NCBI GenBank assembly: GCA_023228045.1
Contig: JALOBY010000003.1
Location: 1-64,000, forward strand
Source: Endomicrobiales bacterium
GTDB lineage: Bacteria > Elusimicrobiota > Endomicrobiia > Endomicrobiales > JALOBY01
Reading direction: 5' to 3'
Length of the DNA: 64,000 nt
Shown: positions 1 through 8,487 of the stretch, one piece after another
Position numbering within the stretch: the stretch's first letter is position 1
Layout of the letters: each line of letters starts with the position of its first letter
Translations under genes and position numbers: made by a program
The notes under the pieces: generated by a model
The model's input: only the letters and a program-made list of their open reading frames with translations
Told to the model about the DNA's origin: nothing
Database searches by the model: none

Positions 1-628
1 GCAATTGTGTGCCGGGTGTTTTAAGTGTTAGTTTGCCAGTTTCTACCGCTTGTTTGCATAAATCATTTGCTATAAGTGTCCAACGGTTAATATTTTTAGT
101 TAAAGGTGAACCAATGGCATTTGACAAGCGAAGTGAAATGCCTTGAATTTTACATTGTTTGTGTGCATCACGAATATAATCTTCTGAGTTTTTATGGGTT
201 ATTGCATAAGGATGTACTGGTTTTGCTAAGGTTTCTTCTGTAATAATGCCTTGTAGTGGTGTACCATAGATATGCGCAGTTGAAAAATAGACAAATCTGT
301 TGGTTTTATTAGCAATTGCCGCATCTAAAAGGTTTTTTGTGCCTTGAGTGTTTACCAATGCAGCAAGTTCTGGGTTTGCGGCACTATCAATTTCGTTAAG
401 CGCTGCAAGGTGTATAACGCAGTCAATCCCTTCGGTTGCTTTCAGACACTGTGAGTAATTAAGAATGTCTAATAAAACTACCTTTGCGTCTATTAGCTCT
501 TGTGGTATTGAGTTTTGAGTTAAAGATCTTGAGCAAAGAGTTATTTGATATTTGTTTGTATTTAATAAATGCTGGGCTATTCGGCCGCCTAAATATCCTA
601 ACCCGCCAGTAATTAGAATATTCTTCAT
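1..628 (-). CDS. NAD-dependent epimerase/dehydratase (extended SDR), 3' end outside window
   Basis: This partial gene has its ATG at 628 and stays open to base 1, giving the N-terminal 209 or so residues. The protein begins MKNILITGG and has the Rossmann dinucleotide motif GGLGYLG at residues 8-14. An HLAAL segment follows near residue 75, and the catalytic YAITHK (YxxxK) sits near residue 142. That is the layout of extended short-chain dehydrogenases that act on nucleotide sugars. The start overlaps the stop of the upstream cupin epimerase gene by 4 bases (ATGA), so the two are translationally coupled. Its place after the CDP-glucose genes suggests the last reduction or epimerisation of a deoxysugar. 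The substrate cannot be read from the sequence, and the C-terminal substrate domain is not in the window. Confidence 0.85.
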   Translation of the reverse strand, partial: MKNILITGGLGYLGGRIAQHLLNTNKYQITLCSRSLTQNSIPQELIDAKVVLLDILNYSQCLKATEGIDCVIHLAALNEIDSAANPELAALVNTQGTKNLLDAAIANKTNRFVYFSTAHIYGTPLQGIITEETLAKPVHPYAITHKNSEDYIRDAHKQCKIQGISLRLSNAIGSPLTKNINRWTLIANDLCKQAVETGKLTLKTPGTQL

Positions 629-1074
629 CTGTTTTTAATTTCCCAATTGTATGGTATTTTAGGCGAAGTGGGCTCTAATCTCATTATCTCGTTTGGGTCA
701 TGAGGAATCGTTGAGCAATTTGCAACAATAGCTGTTTGCGTGCCGATGCCTTTAAAGCCGTTCCAGACAAAGGGTGGTATGGTTACAAGAGAGTAATTTT
801 CCTGCCCGATAAAAATTTCTTGCAGTTCTCCGTTTGTTTTACTATCTTTTCTGCCATCAAATAATACAAGTTTAATATTCCCAAAAACAACAGCGTAGTT
901 CAACTCCATTTTTTTATGTAGGTGCCATGCTTTTACCGCACCAGGATAAATGCAAGAAAAATATATTTCCCCAAATGTTTTAAAGCTTGTTGAGTCAGAT
1001 CTTAACATTTGCATTATTTTACCGCGCTCATCAGGAATTTGTTTTAATGGCGTTATTATCACTCCATCAATCAT
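625..1074 (-). CDS. RmlC-like cupin, dTDP-4-dehydrorhamnose 3,5-epimerase-family protein
   Basis: This 149-residue protein resembles the RmlC family of nucleotide-4-keto-sugar epimerases. It has PDERGKI near the N-terminus, AWHLHKKM with the histidines expected in the cupin active site, and a PPFVWNGF segment in the second half. RmlC proteins are usually about 180 residues, so this is a short member, and which carbon it epimerises is unclear. An AGGAGC ribosome-binding site lies 7 bases before the ATG at 1074. It sits between a methyltransferase and an SDR in the deoxysugar operon, so it most likely processes the CDP-4-keto-6-deoxyglucose made by RfbG. That role is inferred from context. Confidence 0.8.
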   Translation of the reverse strand: MIDGVIITPLKQIPDERGKIMQMLRSDSTSFKTFGEIYFSCIYPGAVKAWHLHKKMELNYAVVFGNIKLVLFDGRKDSKTNGELQEIFIGQENYSLVTIPPFVWNGFKGIGTQTAIVANCSTIPHDPNEIMRLEPTSPKIPYNWEIKNR

Positions 1075-1089
1075 TTTGACGCTCCTAAC

Positions 1090-1755
1090 TTATTTTTTTA
1101 CAACCAATAAATATGTAATACAAATGTTGTCTACAAAAAACTTCTTGTCTAGCTTTAATGCAATAAAATCTAATGCATAAAACATAAATCTCCTAAAAGC
1201 TTTAAAAAAAATATTGTTTATTTTTAAATCACATAAATATAAAATAATTAATTGGCTTGTTGTAGCAAGACTTCCTTCCAATGGTTTTATTTCAGTAATT
1301 GTAAATCCATTTTCTTTAAACAATTTTTCAAGTGAATATTTTGTAAATCTGTAGTAATCATACGGCTCAGCATGTAATTTCCATGTCATAGGTACAGTGA
1401 AAATTCCATAGCCATCTTTTTTTAAAATATTGTGACATTTGGATATAAATTTATTTGTTTCTAAAACATGTTCCAACACTTGATTACAAAGCAATGTGTC
1501 ATATTTATTGTCGTAGCTTTTATCTAAATCTAAAAAATTACAATACAAATCAACTTCTGTTTTCTCTTTATAATGTGCCTCATTCTGAATTGGTTCTTCT
1601 ATTCCAAAGTGACTATCAACATAATCTTTAAAAATGTTTTTGTATGGTTTTGTTCCACATCCTATATCTATTAAGCTCCCTTTAGCATATTTCTTGGATG
1701 CTTCAATCATTGATTCTTTTATATTCAACTCTGCTATTTTTACAATGTTATACAC
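1090..1755 (-). CDS. SAM-dependent methyltransferase (class I)
   Basis: This 221-residue protein has the class I methyltransferase SAM-binding motif LIDIGCGTKPY near residues 29-39. It also has LLCNQVLEHV, the motif-II-like segment common in the Methyltransf_11 group. The C-terminal third is hydrophobic (LYLCDLKINNIFF, FMFYALDFIAL), which suggests peripheral membrane contact. It is separated from the upstream rfbG stop by one base. The context of sugar-nucleotide genes suggests it methylates a glycan or sugar precursor, but the acceptor is unknown. Confidence 0.75.
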   Translation of the reverse strand: MYNIVKIAELNIKESMIEASKKYAKGSLIDIGCGTKPYKNIFKDYVDSHFGIEEPIQNEAHYKEKTEVDLYCNFLDLDKSYDNKYDTLLCNQVLEHVLETNKFISKCHNILKKDGYGIFTVPMTWKLHAEPYDYYRFTKYSLEKLFKENGFTITEIKPLEGSLATTSQLIILYLCDLKINNIFFKAFRRFMFYALDFIALKLDKKFFVDNICITYLLVVKK

Positions 1756-1756
1756 T

Positions 1757-2836
1757 TTAACGTTTCTCCCCCATATATTTCTTTATCTGTTTTTTTGAAA
1801 CTTCCAACATGTTGCTATTTTTTGCACATTCTTTGTACCAATCAATAGTGTTTATTACAGACGATTTAAAACCCCATGTTGCATTCCATTGCAACAAACT
1901 GTTTGCTTTATCGCAGTTTAAATGTAAAAGCCCTGCTTCATGAGGAGCATTTTTCTCTTTAATTAAATTGATTTTTCCACTTCCCCACTGCGTTACTGCA
2001 AGTTTCACCAAGTCGTGGACAGTTTTGATTGAAGAAAAGTCAGGTCCAAAGTTCCATGAACCAGAGTACTTTTTGGGGTTAGCTAATAGTTTTAAGGCAA
2101 GTGTAATATAGCCGGAAAGTGGCTCTAAAACATGCTGCCATGGGCGGGTTGAGTTCGGATTCCTGATAATTATGGTTTTTTTTTGCGAAAGTGCTTTGAT
2201 AGTGTCTGGTATTATTCTGTTTTCAGACCAGTCGCCACCGCCAATTACATTACCGGCTCTTGCGCTTGCAAAACCAATGTTTGTTTTGTCAAAAAAAGAT
2301 TTCTTGTAGGAGTGAATTGCTATTTCTGCCGCGGCCTTTGACGCGCTATAGGGGTCATCACCACCGAACTCATCATTTTCCCTGTATCCCCAAAGCCACT
2401 CTTTATTTTTGTAACACTTATCGGAAGTTATCATTAAAAGTGCTTTCAAGTTCTTTGTTTTTAGTGCCACTTCCATAACATTTACTGAACCGCTTAGGTT
2501 TGTATCAAAGGTTAATTTTGGTTCATTGTATGATTTTCGCACTAATGCTTGTGCCGCAAGATGAAATACAATTTCTGGCTTAATTTTATCAAATGTTTTT
2601 TGAAGTAAGTCAATTTCTCTAATATCGCCATCGGTGTGGCTAATAATATTTTTAAGCCCAAGTAAATTATAATTACAATATTTCCCCTCTGGTGGCAGGG
2701 CAAAACCATAAACTTTTGCGCCAAGCATTGAAAGCCACAGGGACAGCCATGATCCTTTAAATCCAGTATCGCCTGTTACTAAAACCCTTTTATTTTTAAA
2801 TACACTAAAATTTTTGTTTATCTCCAAATTACCCAT
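1757..2836 (-). CDS. rfbG: CDP-glucose 4,6-dehydratase
   Basis: This 359-residue extended SDR converts CDP-D-glucose to CDP-4-keto-6-deoxy-D-glucose. The NAD-binding motif TGDTGFKGSWL near residues 21-31 is typical of CDP-glucose dehydratases. It is followed by the active-site segment TSDKCYKN and the YSASK motif (Tyr/Lys catalytic pair). The length matches the family. An AGGAG site precedes the ATG at 2836, which overlaps the 3' end of rfbF, so the two consecutive pathway enzymes are coupled. No RfbH-type dehydrase was seen in the window; it could lie beyond base 1. Confidence 0.93.
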   Translation of the reverse strand: MGNLEINKNFSVFKNKRVLVTGDTGFKGSWLSLWLSMLGAKVYGFALPPEGKYCNYNLLGLKNIISHTDGDIREIDLLQKTFDKIKPEIVFHLAAQALVRKSYNEPKLTFDTNLSGSVNVMEVALKTKNLKALLMITSDKCYKNKEWLWGYRENDEFGGDDPYSASKAAAEIAIHSYKKSFFDKTNIGFASARAGNVIGGGDWSENRIIPDTIKALSQKKTIIIRNPNSTRPWQHVLEPLSGYITLALKLLANPKKYSGSWNFGPDFSSIKTVHDLVKLAVTQWGSGKINLIKEKNAPHEAGLLHLNCDKANSLLQWNATWGFKSSVINTIDWYKECAKNSNMLEVSKKQIKKYMGEKR

Positions 2837-3603
2837 GGGGCTTCTCCTTTTGTATAGAGTGAATTAAGTAAAGAATATTCTCTTGCTGTGTCCATAGGTT
2901 GCCAAAAACCGTTATGCTCAAACATCATAAGCTGTTTTTCTTTTACTAGAGTTTCAATTGGTTCTTTTTCAAATACCAAACCGTCTTGAGTATTTAAATA
3001 GTTAAAAATTTCTTTTTTACACACAAAAAAACCACCTGAAATTCTGCCACCGGTGGCTTGTGGTTTTTCGTTAAACTCACTAATTACACCATTTTCATTC
3101 GCTACTATCTCACCAAAACGGCCAGGAGGGTTTACACCGCAAACTGTAAGTATTTTACCGTGGCTTTTGTGAAACTTAAGTAGTGCATCTAAATCTATAT
3201 TTCCTACACCATCGCCATAAGTTAGAAAGAAGTTTTCATCATTACCAATATATTTTTGAATCTTCTTTATTCTAGCGCCTGTCATTGTTTGTGTGCCTGT
3301 ATCGGCAAGTGTAACCTTCCAATCTGGGTTAACTGCTTTTGTGTGGTAGTCAATTTTACTTTCTTTTCCGATTGTTACTGTAAAGTCCTGAGTAAAGTTG
3401 TGGTAATTTAAGAAAAAATCTTTTATTACATTGCCTTTATACCCGAGGCATAAAATAAAATCATTATGAGCAAAATGAGAGTAGTATTTCATAATGTGCC
3501 ATAAAATTGGATAGTCACCAATTGGTATCATTGGCTTTGGAATATCTTCTGCCACATCCCTAATTCGTGTGCCGAAACCACCACATAATATTACTGTTTT
3601 CAT
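2818..3603 (-). CDS. rfbF: Glucose-1-phosphate cytidylyltransferase
   Basis: This 261-residue nucleotidyltransferase makes CDP-glucose from CTP and glucose 1-phosphate, the first step to CDP-linked deoxyhexoses. It starts MKTVILCGGFGTRIRD, the nucleotide-binding loop of sugar-phosphate nucleotidyltransferases, and continues with PKPMIPIG. It has the FLTYGDGVGNID metal-binding segment and VCGVNPPGRFGE, all characteristic of RfbF. Length fits the family at about 257 residues. It directly precedes rfbG in the transcript, which supports the specific call over a generic glucose-1-phosphate thymidylyltransferase. Confidence 0.93.
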   Translation of the reverse strand: MKTVILCGGFGTRIRDVAEDIPKPMIPIGDYPILWHIMKYYSHFAHNDFILCLGYKGNVIKDFFLNYHNFTQDFTVTIGKESKIDYHTKAVNPDWKVTLADTGTQTMTGARIKKIQKYIGNDENFFLTYGDGVGNIDLDALLKFHKSHGKILTVCGVNPPGRFGEIVANENGVISEFNEKPQATGGRISGGFFVCKKEIFNYLNTQDGLVFEKEPIETLVKEKQLMMFEHNGFWQPMDTAREYSLLNSLYTKGEAPWVIWR

Positions 3604-3621
3604 AGTATTTCTCCTGTAAAA

Positions 3622-4158
3622 TTATTTAATAGCTTGTAAATAAAATGTTAAAGAGTTTAATGGAAACAAATGCGAAAGTTTTGATTCATAAAAAAATGGT
3701 TTTTTCTCTGCCAATTTTATAAGCATTTTATGAAACAATCCAATTTTAGTTTTTAAAAACTCTCTGTCAAACTCAATTCTTTCTACTTTAAATCTTACAT
3801 TTGTGTAACAGTATTTTTTACAGAATAAATGGCTCGGGTCAAAGTAATAAAACCAATTTATTCCAAAAAAACGCTTATGTGTTGGGTCAATTGTAGCGTA
3901 GAAGCTTCTAAAATATGGCACTCCTACATACACCTTTGCTCCGTTTTTGCATATTCTATGTATTTCTTCTATACATTTTAATGGGTTGTCCATATGTTCT
4001 AAAACATTGTCTAACCATACTTCACTTGCACAATTTGCTTCAAACGGATACGGAAATTGGTTTAGATTATGCACAACATCCACATTTGGCAATGCTATAC
4101 AATCAATACCTATAAATCCCGTTTTTTTAGATGAACCACAGCCAAAATCAAGCTTCAT
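3622..4158 (-). CDS. Small SAM-dependent methyltransferase-like protein
   Basis: This 178-residue protein opens with LDFGCGSSKKTGFIGID, a motif I SAM-binding loop placed at the extreme N-terminus. WLDNVLEHMDNP near residue 49 corresponds to the post-motif region seen in Methyltransf_11-type proteins. A PYFRSFYATIDPTHKRFF stretch recurs in small methyltransferases of polysaccharide clusters. The N-terminal helix before motif I is absent, so this is a compact form. It lies between the flippase gene and rfbF, 14 and 18 bases away. The acceptor is not known. Confidence 0.65.
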   Translation of the reverse strand: MKLDFGCGSSKKTGFIGIDCIALPNVDVVHNLNQFPYPFEANCASEVWLDNVLEHMDNPLKCIEEIHRICKNGAKVYVGVPYFRSFYATIDPTHKRFFGINWFYYFDPSHLFCKKYCYTNVRFKVERIEFDREFLKTKIGLFHKMLIKLAEKKPFFYESKLSHLFPLNSLTFYLQAIK

Positions 4159-4172
4159 TTATTTCTCCATGT

Positions 4173-5720
4173 TTAAACTTGGAGCATTTTTTTTGTTCTG
4201 ATTGATTTGTAATAAGCCATTGTTTCATTTCTGAATGTTGGTGAAAGCAATGCATAAATTAATAATGAAATTACAAACAATGTGGCTCCGTAAAGTATTG
4301 TTATTAATAATTGAATTTTTGATTTTGTTGCAATAATAAATGTATTGCTTAAATAACTGCTGAAAAATATTAAAGTTGTTGTTAAAAATAAAGGGAGCAA
4401 ATTCTTTAGCACAGTTTTTTTAATTTCCCCAAGCATAAATTTATTTAGTATAAAAAAATACAAGAATGCCATAAGAGTTAAGGTGATTAACTTAAAAATG
4501 GCAAAAACTTTGTATGAATAAACATTAAAGAATAACAATATTCCTACCCAATATATCAGAAGAGATAATAGCATAACATAGTTTGTTGTTTTGACCCTTT
4601 CTTTTGCCACAAGCAGTGCCCCTGCTGGATATGTAACAAACGACAACGAATAAGCAAAAATAAGAAATTTTGCAATTGCTATAGAATCAACATATTTTTC
4701 ACCAACCCAGGTAAGAACCAACGGATGCATTAAGGCCAAAATAACACCTATACCAATTACACACAAAGGGATTGTTAGTGTGATTATTTTATTTATATAT
4801 TTCATTGTGTTCTTGTCATCTTTTAGTGCCACTAAATGGTTAATTCTTACATAAACAGGGCTAAATAATGTTCCAAAAAGTGATCTAAGAACTGAGCTTA
4901 TACTTGCACCTATGGCAAATATTGCAAGGGCACTTGGGCCTATAAATTTACTTATAGCTAAACTGTCCAGTTCATAATACAAAATCCATAGAATTGTTCC
5001 CAACATTGACCCGAAGGCAAGTTTTTTAGTTTTACTGTATATAACTTTATTGAATTTTGTAGCACTAAATAAAGCGGTTATAGAGTAAGAATATTTTTTC
5101 TTAACAATAATTAACAAAAATATTGAACTTATAAAAAGAATTAATTGTGTAAAAGCAAAATACTCAACTATTTTGTACTGTCCTTTTGAAAAAAAATAAA
5201 AAATAGATGCAATTTTTATTAAGTTGCTTATTATTAATACTGTTTGTGAAAAGTAATCTTCTAACCGGATTGTAAATATAACTTGCAATACCCTATTTAA
5301 TACAATTAGCGGCGCACTTACGGCAAGTATCAAAAAAAGTTTACTTGCTATCGGATACGATGTTGTGCCCTTAATATTTTTTATAAATATTTCTGGATAC
5401 TGTGAAATTAAAAAAGCTGCAATTGAGAAAATCAAAGAGCACAAAATCATAATAAAAAGAACAAAACCAATTATATTTATCTCTTCAGATTTATTATTTA
5501 CAGCAATGGTTTCACTGGCATACTTAGTTGCTGCAGTAAGAAAGCCAAAATCGGCATAGGATAGGAATATGGTTGTTGATATGCAAAGAGCGTAAACGCC
5601 GTATATTTGCTGTGAAGATGACAAATACGGCAAAACAATAAATACAGAAATAAAACCGAGCAGTATTGATATAAATTGTATTGAATATATTTTCAGGTAG
5701 TTTTTTGAATATGATTTCAT
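4173..5720 (-). CDS. Polysaccharide flippase (Wzx/MATE-like, MOP superfamily)
   Basis: This 515-residue protein is almost entirely hydrophobic, with roughly 12-14 predicted membrane spans distributed along its length. The start is MKSYSKNYLKIYSIQFISILLGF, with a first span at about residues 13-35 and ADFGFLTAATKYAS afterwards. This LPYLSS...YADFGF arrangement is typical of Wzx O-antigen flippases of the polysaccharide transport family. It would move an undecaprenyl-linked repeat unit across the inner membrane. Its position in the glycan locus supports that. No clear Wzy polymerase or Wzz gene was identified in this locus, so the export route is only partly represented here. Confidence 0.82.
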   Translation of the reverse strand: MKSYSKNYLKIYSIQFISILLGFISVFIVLPYLSSSQQIYGVYALCISTTIFLSYADFGFLTAATKYASETIAVNNKSEEINIIGFVLFIMILCSLIFSIAAFLISQYPEIFIKNIKGTTSYPIASKLFLILAVSAPLIVLNRVLQVIFTIRLEDYFSQTVLIISNLIKIASIFYFFSKGQYKIVEYFAFTQLILFISSIFLLIIVKKKYSYSITALFSATKFNKVIYSKTKKLAFGSMLGTILWILYYELDSLAISKFIGPSALAIFAIGASISSVLRSLFGTLFSPVYVRINHLVALKDDKNTMKYINKIITLTIPLCVIGIGVILALMHPLVLTWVGEKYVDSIAIAKFLIFAYSLSFVTYPAGALLVAKERVKTTNYVMLLSLLIYWVGILLFFNVYSYKVFAIFKLITLTLMAFLYFFILNKFMLGEIKKTVLKNLLPLFLTTTLIFFSSYLSNTFIIATKSKIQLLITILYGATLFVISLLIYALLSPTFRNETMAYYKSIRTKKMLQV

Positions 5721-5730
5721 AGAGTATGTT

Positions 5731-6969
5731 TTAATTAATATTTCCCCTTAAAAACTTAACAACTATATCTTTAGACAATAAATTATTTGATTTTGGTGTT
5801 GTAAAATAATCGTTAATATATTTTAAATATAAATCCTCATTTACACTCATATCAAAGTTGTCAAAACAAAAATTATTGTCAATTTCGTTAATATTAAATA
5901 CTTTTCTGCCTAAAGTAGCTGCCATTTTAAAAATGAAAGGTAAATAATTATCCTTGTAAATTTGTTTGTATTCGTTTGTATATAAAAAAAATATTGGTTT
6001 TCTAAAAAATACAGAAAAACAAACGGAAGTACTCATGTGAGCAAAAACAAATTCAGAGTATTTTATTAGTTCAGCTGTTTTATTTTTAAAAATCTTTCTT
6101 TTATTAAATGGATTTTCCAAATAATCAGATTTCGGATGAGATGCTATCACAACTTCAACATTAAATTTCTTTTCTATTAAATCAAAAAAGTTATTCATAG
6201 ATTTATAATAATTATCTGCATTTACAGCTGGAATGTTGAACATTTTTAAATCTGGATGATATGGCAAATATTCATCCAAGAAAACACAATATTTTTTATC
6301 TATTAATCTATCATTTTGTTTAACTTTTAATTCTAAATATTTATCATAATCAGAAAAATTAACCTCAACTATTTGTTTTACTTTATCTTTAAAATTGTTT
6401 TTAACAAGTTCTCCAGTTGTAAAAACAATATCGTAATTTCTTGTATATCCTAACTTTTTCGCGATTTTAGGAACAAGTGAAATAAATCTATTTTTGAAAA
6501 AAAACAATATTTTCAATGGGTTTTTACAAACATTTGATATTTTTTCTGAAAAGCATAAATCTCCGTATATCGGCAATCCATATCTTGCAAAAAAAGCCGT
6601 TTTTAAGTTGTATTTTCTAAATAATCTATGTAATTTAAAAACTTTTAATTCGTATGTAATTAAAATAAAATATAAAGCATCTGAATTGTTTTTTAAAAAA
6701 ACCTTCAGGTCTTTATAATTATCAAATTTCAAAATATAATCTGCATTTAATGTGTCTGCTATTTTAAAATCTTTGAAAAAAATCTTAGTGATATCTAAAT
6801 ATTTTACATCAAATCCCTCTTCTTTTAATTCATTTAAATAAAAATCTTCATTTAATTTTTTGGTGAGGGACATATAAGAGATAAAATAAATTTTTTCAAA
6901 TTTCTTCATTTCTGTATAATGGTTATTAAGTATTTTGCATATATTTTCTGTCTCTGTAATTTTTACCAT
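5731..6969 (-). CDS. Uncharacterised glycosyltransferase-like protein of the glycan locus
   Basis: I do not recognise this protein with certainty. It has 412 residues from the ATG at 6969, chosen because GGGAG lies 6 bases upstream; an in-frame extension to 7017 would overlap the preceding gene. The composition is extremely rich in Lys, Asn, Phe and Ile, and the DNA is the most AT-rich in the window. The C-terminal half has IASHPKSDYLENP and then FVFAHMSTSVCFSVFFRKPIFF, reminiscent of the nucleotide-binding half of GT-B enzymes such as capsule or CDP-glycerol transferases. No signal peptide or clear membrane span is present. A role in sugar or phosphate-polyol transfer is inferred from that resemblance and from its position beside the flippase. 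Confidence 0.55.
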   Translation of the reverse strand: MVKITETENICKILNNHYTEMKKFEKIYFISYMSLTKKLNEDFYLNELKEEGFDVKYLDITKIFFKDFKIADTLNADYILKFDNYKDLKVFLKNNSDALYFILITYELKVFKLHRLFRKYNLKTAFFARYGLPIYGDLCFSEKISNVCKNPLKILFFFKNRFISLVPKIAKKLGYTRNYDIVFTTGELVKNNFKDKVKQIVEVNFSDYDKYLELKVKQNDRLIDKKYCVFLDEYLPYHPDLKMFNIPAVNADNYYKSMNNFFDLIEKKFNVEVVIASHPKSDYLENPFNKRKIFKNKTAELIKYSEFVFAHMSTSVCFSVFFRKPIFFLYTNEYKQIYKDNYLPFIFKMAATLGRKVFNINEIDNNFCFDNFDMSVNEDLYLKYINDYFTTPKSNNLLSKDIVVKFLRGNIN

Positions 6970-6985
6970 TATTTCTCCCATGCGA

Positions 6986-7789
6986 TTAACATCCTGTCGG
7001 GACTCCCCAGAATTCACATTGACTGCATAAGGGGATGCTTTTTCTTTTCCCTTCTATCTGAAGCTTCATCCATTCTTTTCTTTTTGCACTGTTCCAAATG
7101 TCAATTAAAGGCGTCTTTTTGCAATTTCCTATTATGCCAAGCCCTTTAGGGTCAAACCGTACGCAGATTGAAACATCTCCGTTTGTGCGAATAACCAGAT
7201 GATTGAGAAAATCAAGGCATATCCCTATTTCCGGAACCGTGGGATTTCTTTTTTTATACGAAAAACTGCCCATAGGTGAATGGAGTATTCTTGTGGCAAT
7301 AATACAATTAAATTTCTTATATTTTTCTATATCTACATCACCCAAGCACCGGATGATGACATTGGGTTTTCTATCATCTTTTATTTTCAGGAATTCTTCT
7401 ATTAACTTATATTGTTCTTCGGCATCTTCATCTTTTTCAAATGTTGATATAGTCAGAGTATCTAAATTTCCTATAATTTCATCGGCTCTTTCCACAAGCA
7501 ATTTGCCGTTGGTATCAGTGCAACGAATCTGCCTTTTAAACAGAGATGCTGCTTCTTTAAACTTAGGATAGAGAAGCGGCTCTCCGTTATCGTGAAACTG
7601 AACAACAATATTATTGGGAAGCTGTTTTGCGATGGATTTAACTAAGTCAAAATCCATATCCCCATATTGCAAAGCCAATTGCGGATAATCTCTGTCAACT
7701 TTTCTTCTGCCACACATCCAGCAATTCTTATTGCAGCGGCTGGTTAATTCAACATTTACGGTTGTTAATCCATTAAAACATTTGTTCAT
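6986..7789 (-). CDS. Radical SAM/SPASM-type protein
   Basis: This 267-residue enzyme (from the ATG at 7789, with GGAG 6 bases upstream) has the radical SAM cluster motif CNKNCWMC, the CxxxCxxC that binds the [4Fe-4S] cluster. A C-terminal region contains cysteines at CLDFLNHL, VSICVRFD, PLCSQCEFW and the final PTGC, as in SPASM or twitch domains that hold auxiliary clusters. HDNGEPLLYP lies where the family binds SAM. The start at 7840 is rejected because it is a TTG inside the upstream gene with no ribosome site. It sits between a methyltransferase and a glycosyltransferase-like gene, so the substrate could be a sugar or a lipid carrier intermediate. That substrate is a guess. Confidence 0.8.
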   Translation of the reverse strand: MNKCFNGLTTVNVELTSRCNKNCWMCGRRKVDRDYPQLALQYGDMDFDLVKSIAKQLPNNIVVQFHDNGEPLLYPKFKEAASLFKRQIRCTDTNGKLLVERADEIIGNLDTLTISTFEKDEDAEEQYKLIEEFLKIKDDRKPNVIIRCLGDVDIEKYKKFNCIIATRILHSPMGSFSYKKRNPTVPEIGICLDFLNHLVIRTNGDVSICVRFDPKGLGIIGNCKKTPLIDIWNSAKRKEWMKLQIEGKRKSIPLCSQCEFWGVPTGC

Positions 7790-7826
7790 GTGCATCTCCA
7801 TTCTAAAACAGCGAAATTTATTTAAT

Positions 7827-8486
7827 CTATTTTTTTCCAAATCCTATCAACATCAGTTCTCTGGACCATCTCAAGAATTTATTTTTTGTTCTTACTGGAA
7901 TAAATGACGATATTGCAGCACAAAAATAATTTAATACCGGATATTTCCAGACAATCGGCAGTTGACGAAATTTGTATACATTAATTTCGCTAAAACCGTA
8001 TATTTTATAAATGTCTTCTAACGCATAATTGGTAAAAGGGGTTCTGTGAGAATAATCATCAAAATATATTTTGTAATTTGCTTCCCAATCTGGAACTAAT
8101 GTTAAAAATATTCCACCAGGTTTAAGCACACGAAATGCCTCTTTAACAAACTTTTCCGGATAATAAAGATGTTCTATGAACGATTTTGAATAAACTATAT
8201 CAAATGACGAATCAGGAAATGAAATACCCTCTTTTTCAACATCGCAAATTTTTATATCAAGGTCAGGACTGAACTGAGCAGTGCTTTGGGCTAAATCAAT
8301 GCCGGTGACCTGCAGCCCTAGATTTTTAAAATGCCTTAAATGCTCCCCTCTCCCGCAACCAGTCTCAAGAAATTTCATCCCGGGTGACATTTTGAAAGCA
8401 CTAAACAGATAATGACAAAGTTTTTCCGGATAATCTGTATATGGGCGTTTGCCTTCGTCATAAACCACCGTTATGTAGTCAGGCAT
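7827..8486 (-). CDS. SAM-dependent methyltransferase (Methyltransf_11 type)
   Basis: This 219-residue protein begins MPDYITVV at 8486, one base after the VOC gene stop, with GGAGG 7 bases before the ATG. A longer reading frame to 8597 runs inside the VOC gene and is rejected. Motif I is FLETGCGRGEHLRHF, followed by VTGIDLAQS (acidic SAM-ribose residue), FDIVYSKSFIEHL and LKPGGIFLTLVPD. This is the standard class I order. It is one gene of the compact cassette running from the NeuB-like synthase to the radical SAM gene, and probably modifies the same product. Confidence 0.8.
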   Translation of the reverse strand: MPDYITVVYDEGKRPYTDYPEKLCHYLFSAFKMSPGMKFLETGCGRGEHLRHFKNLGLQVTGIDLAQSTAQFSPDLDIKICDVEKEGISFPDSSFDIVYSKSFIEHLYYPEKFVKEAFRVLKPGGIFLTLVPDWEANYKIYFDDYSHRTPFTNYALEDIYKIYGFSEINVYKFRQLPIVWKYPVLNYFCAAISSFIPVRTKNKFLRWSRELMLIGFGKK

Positions 8487-8487
8487 A

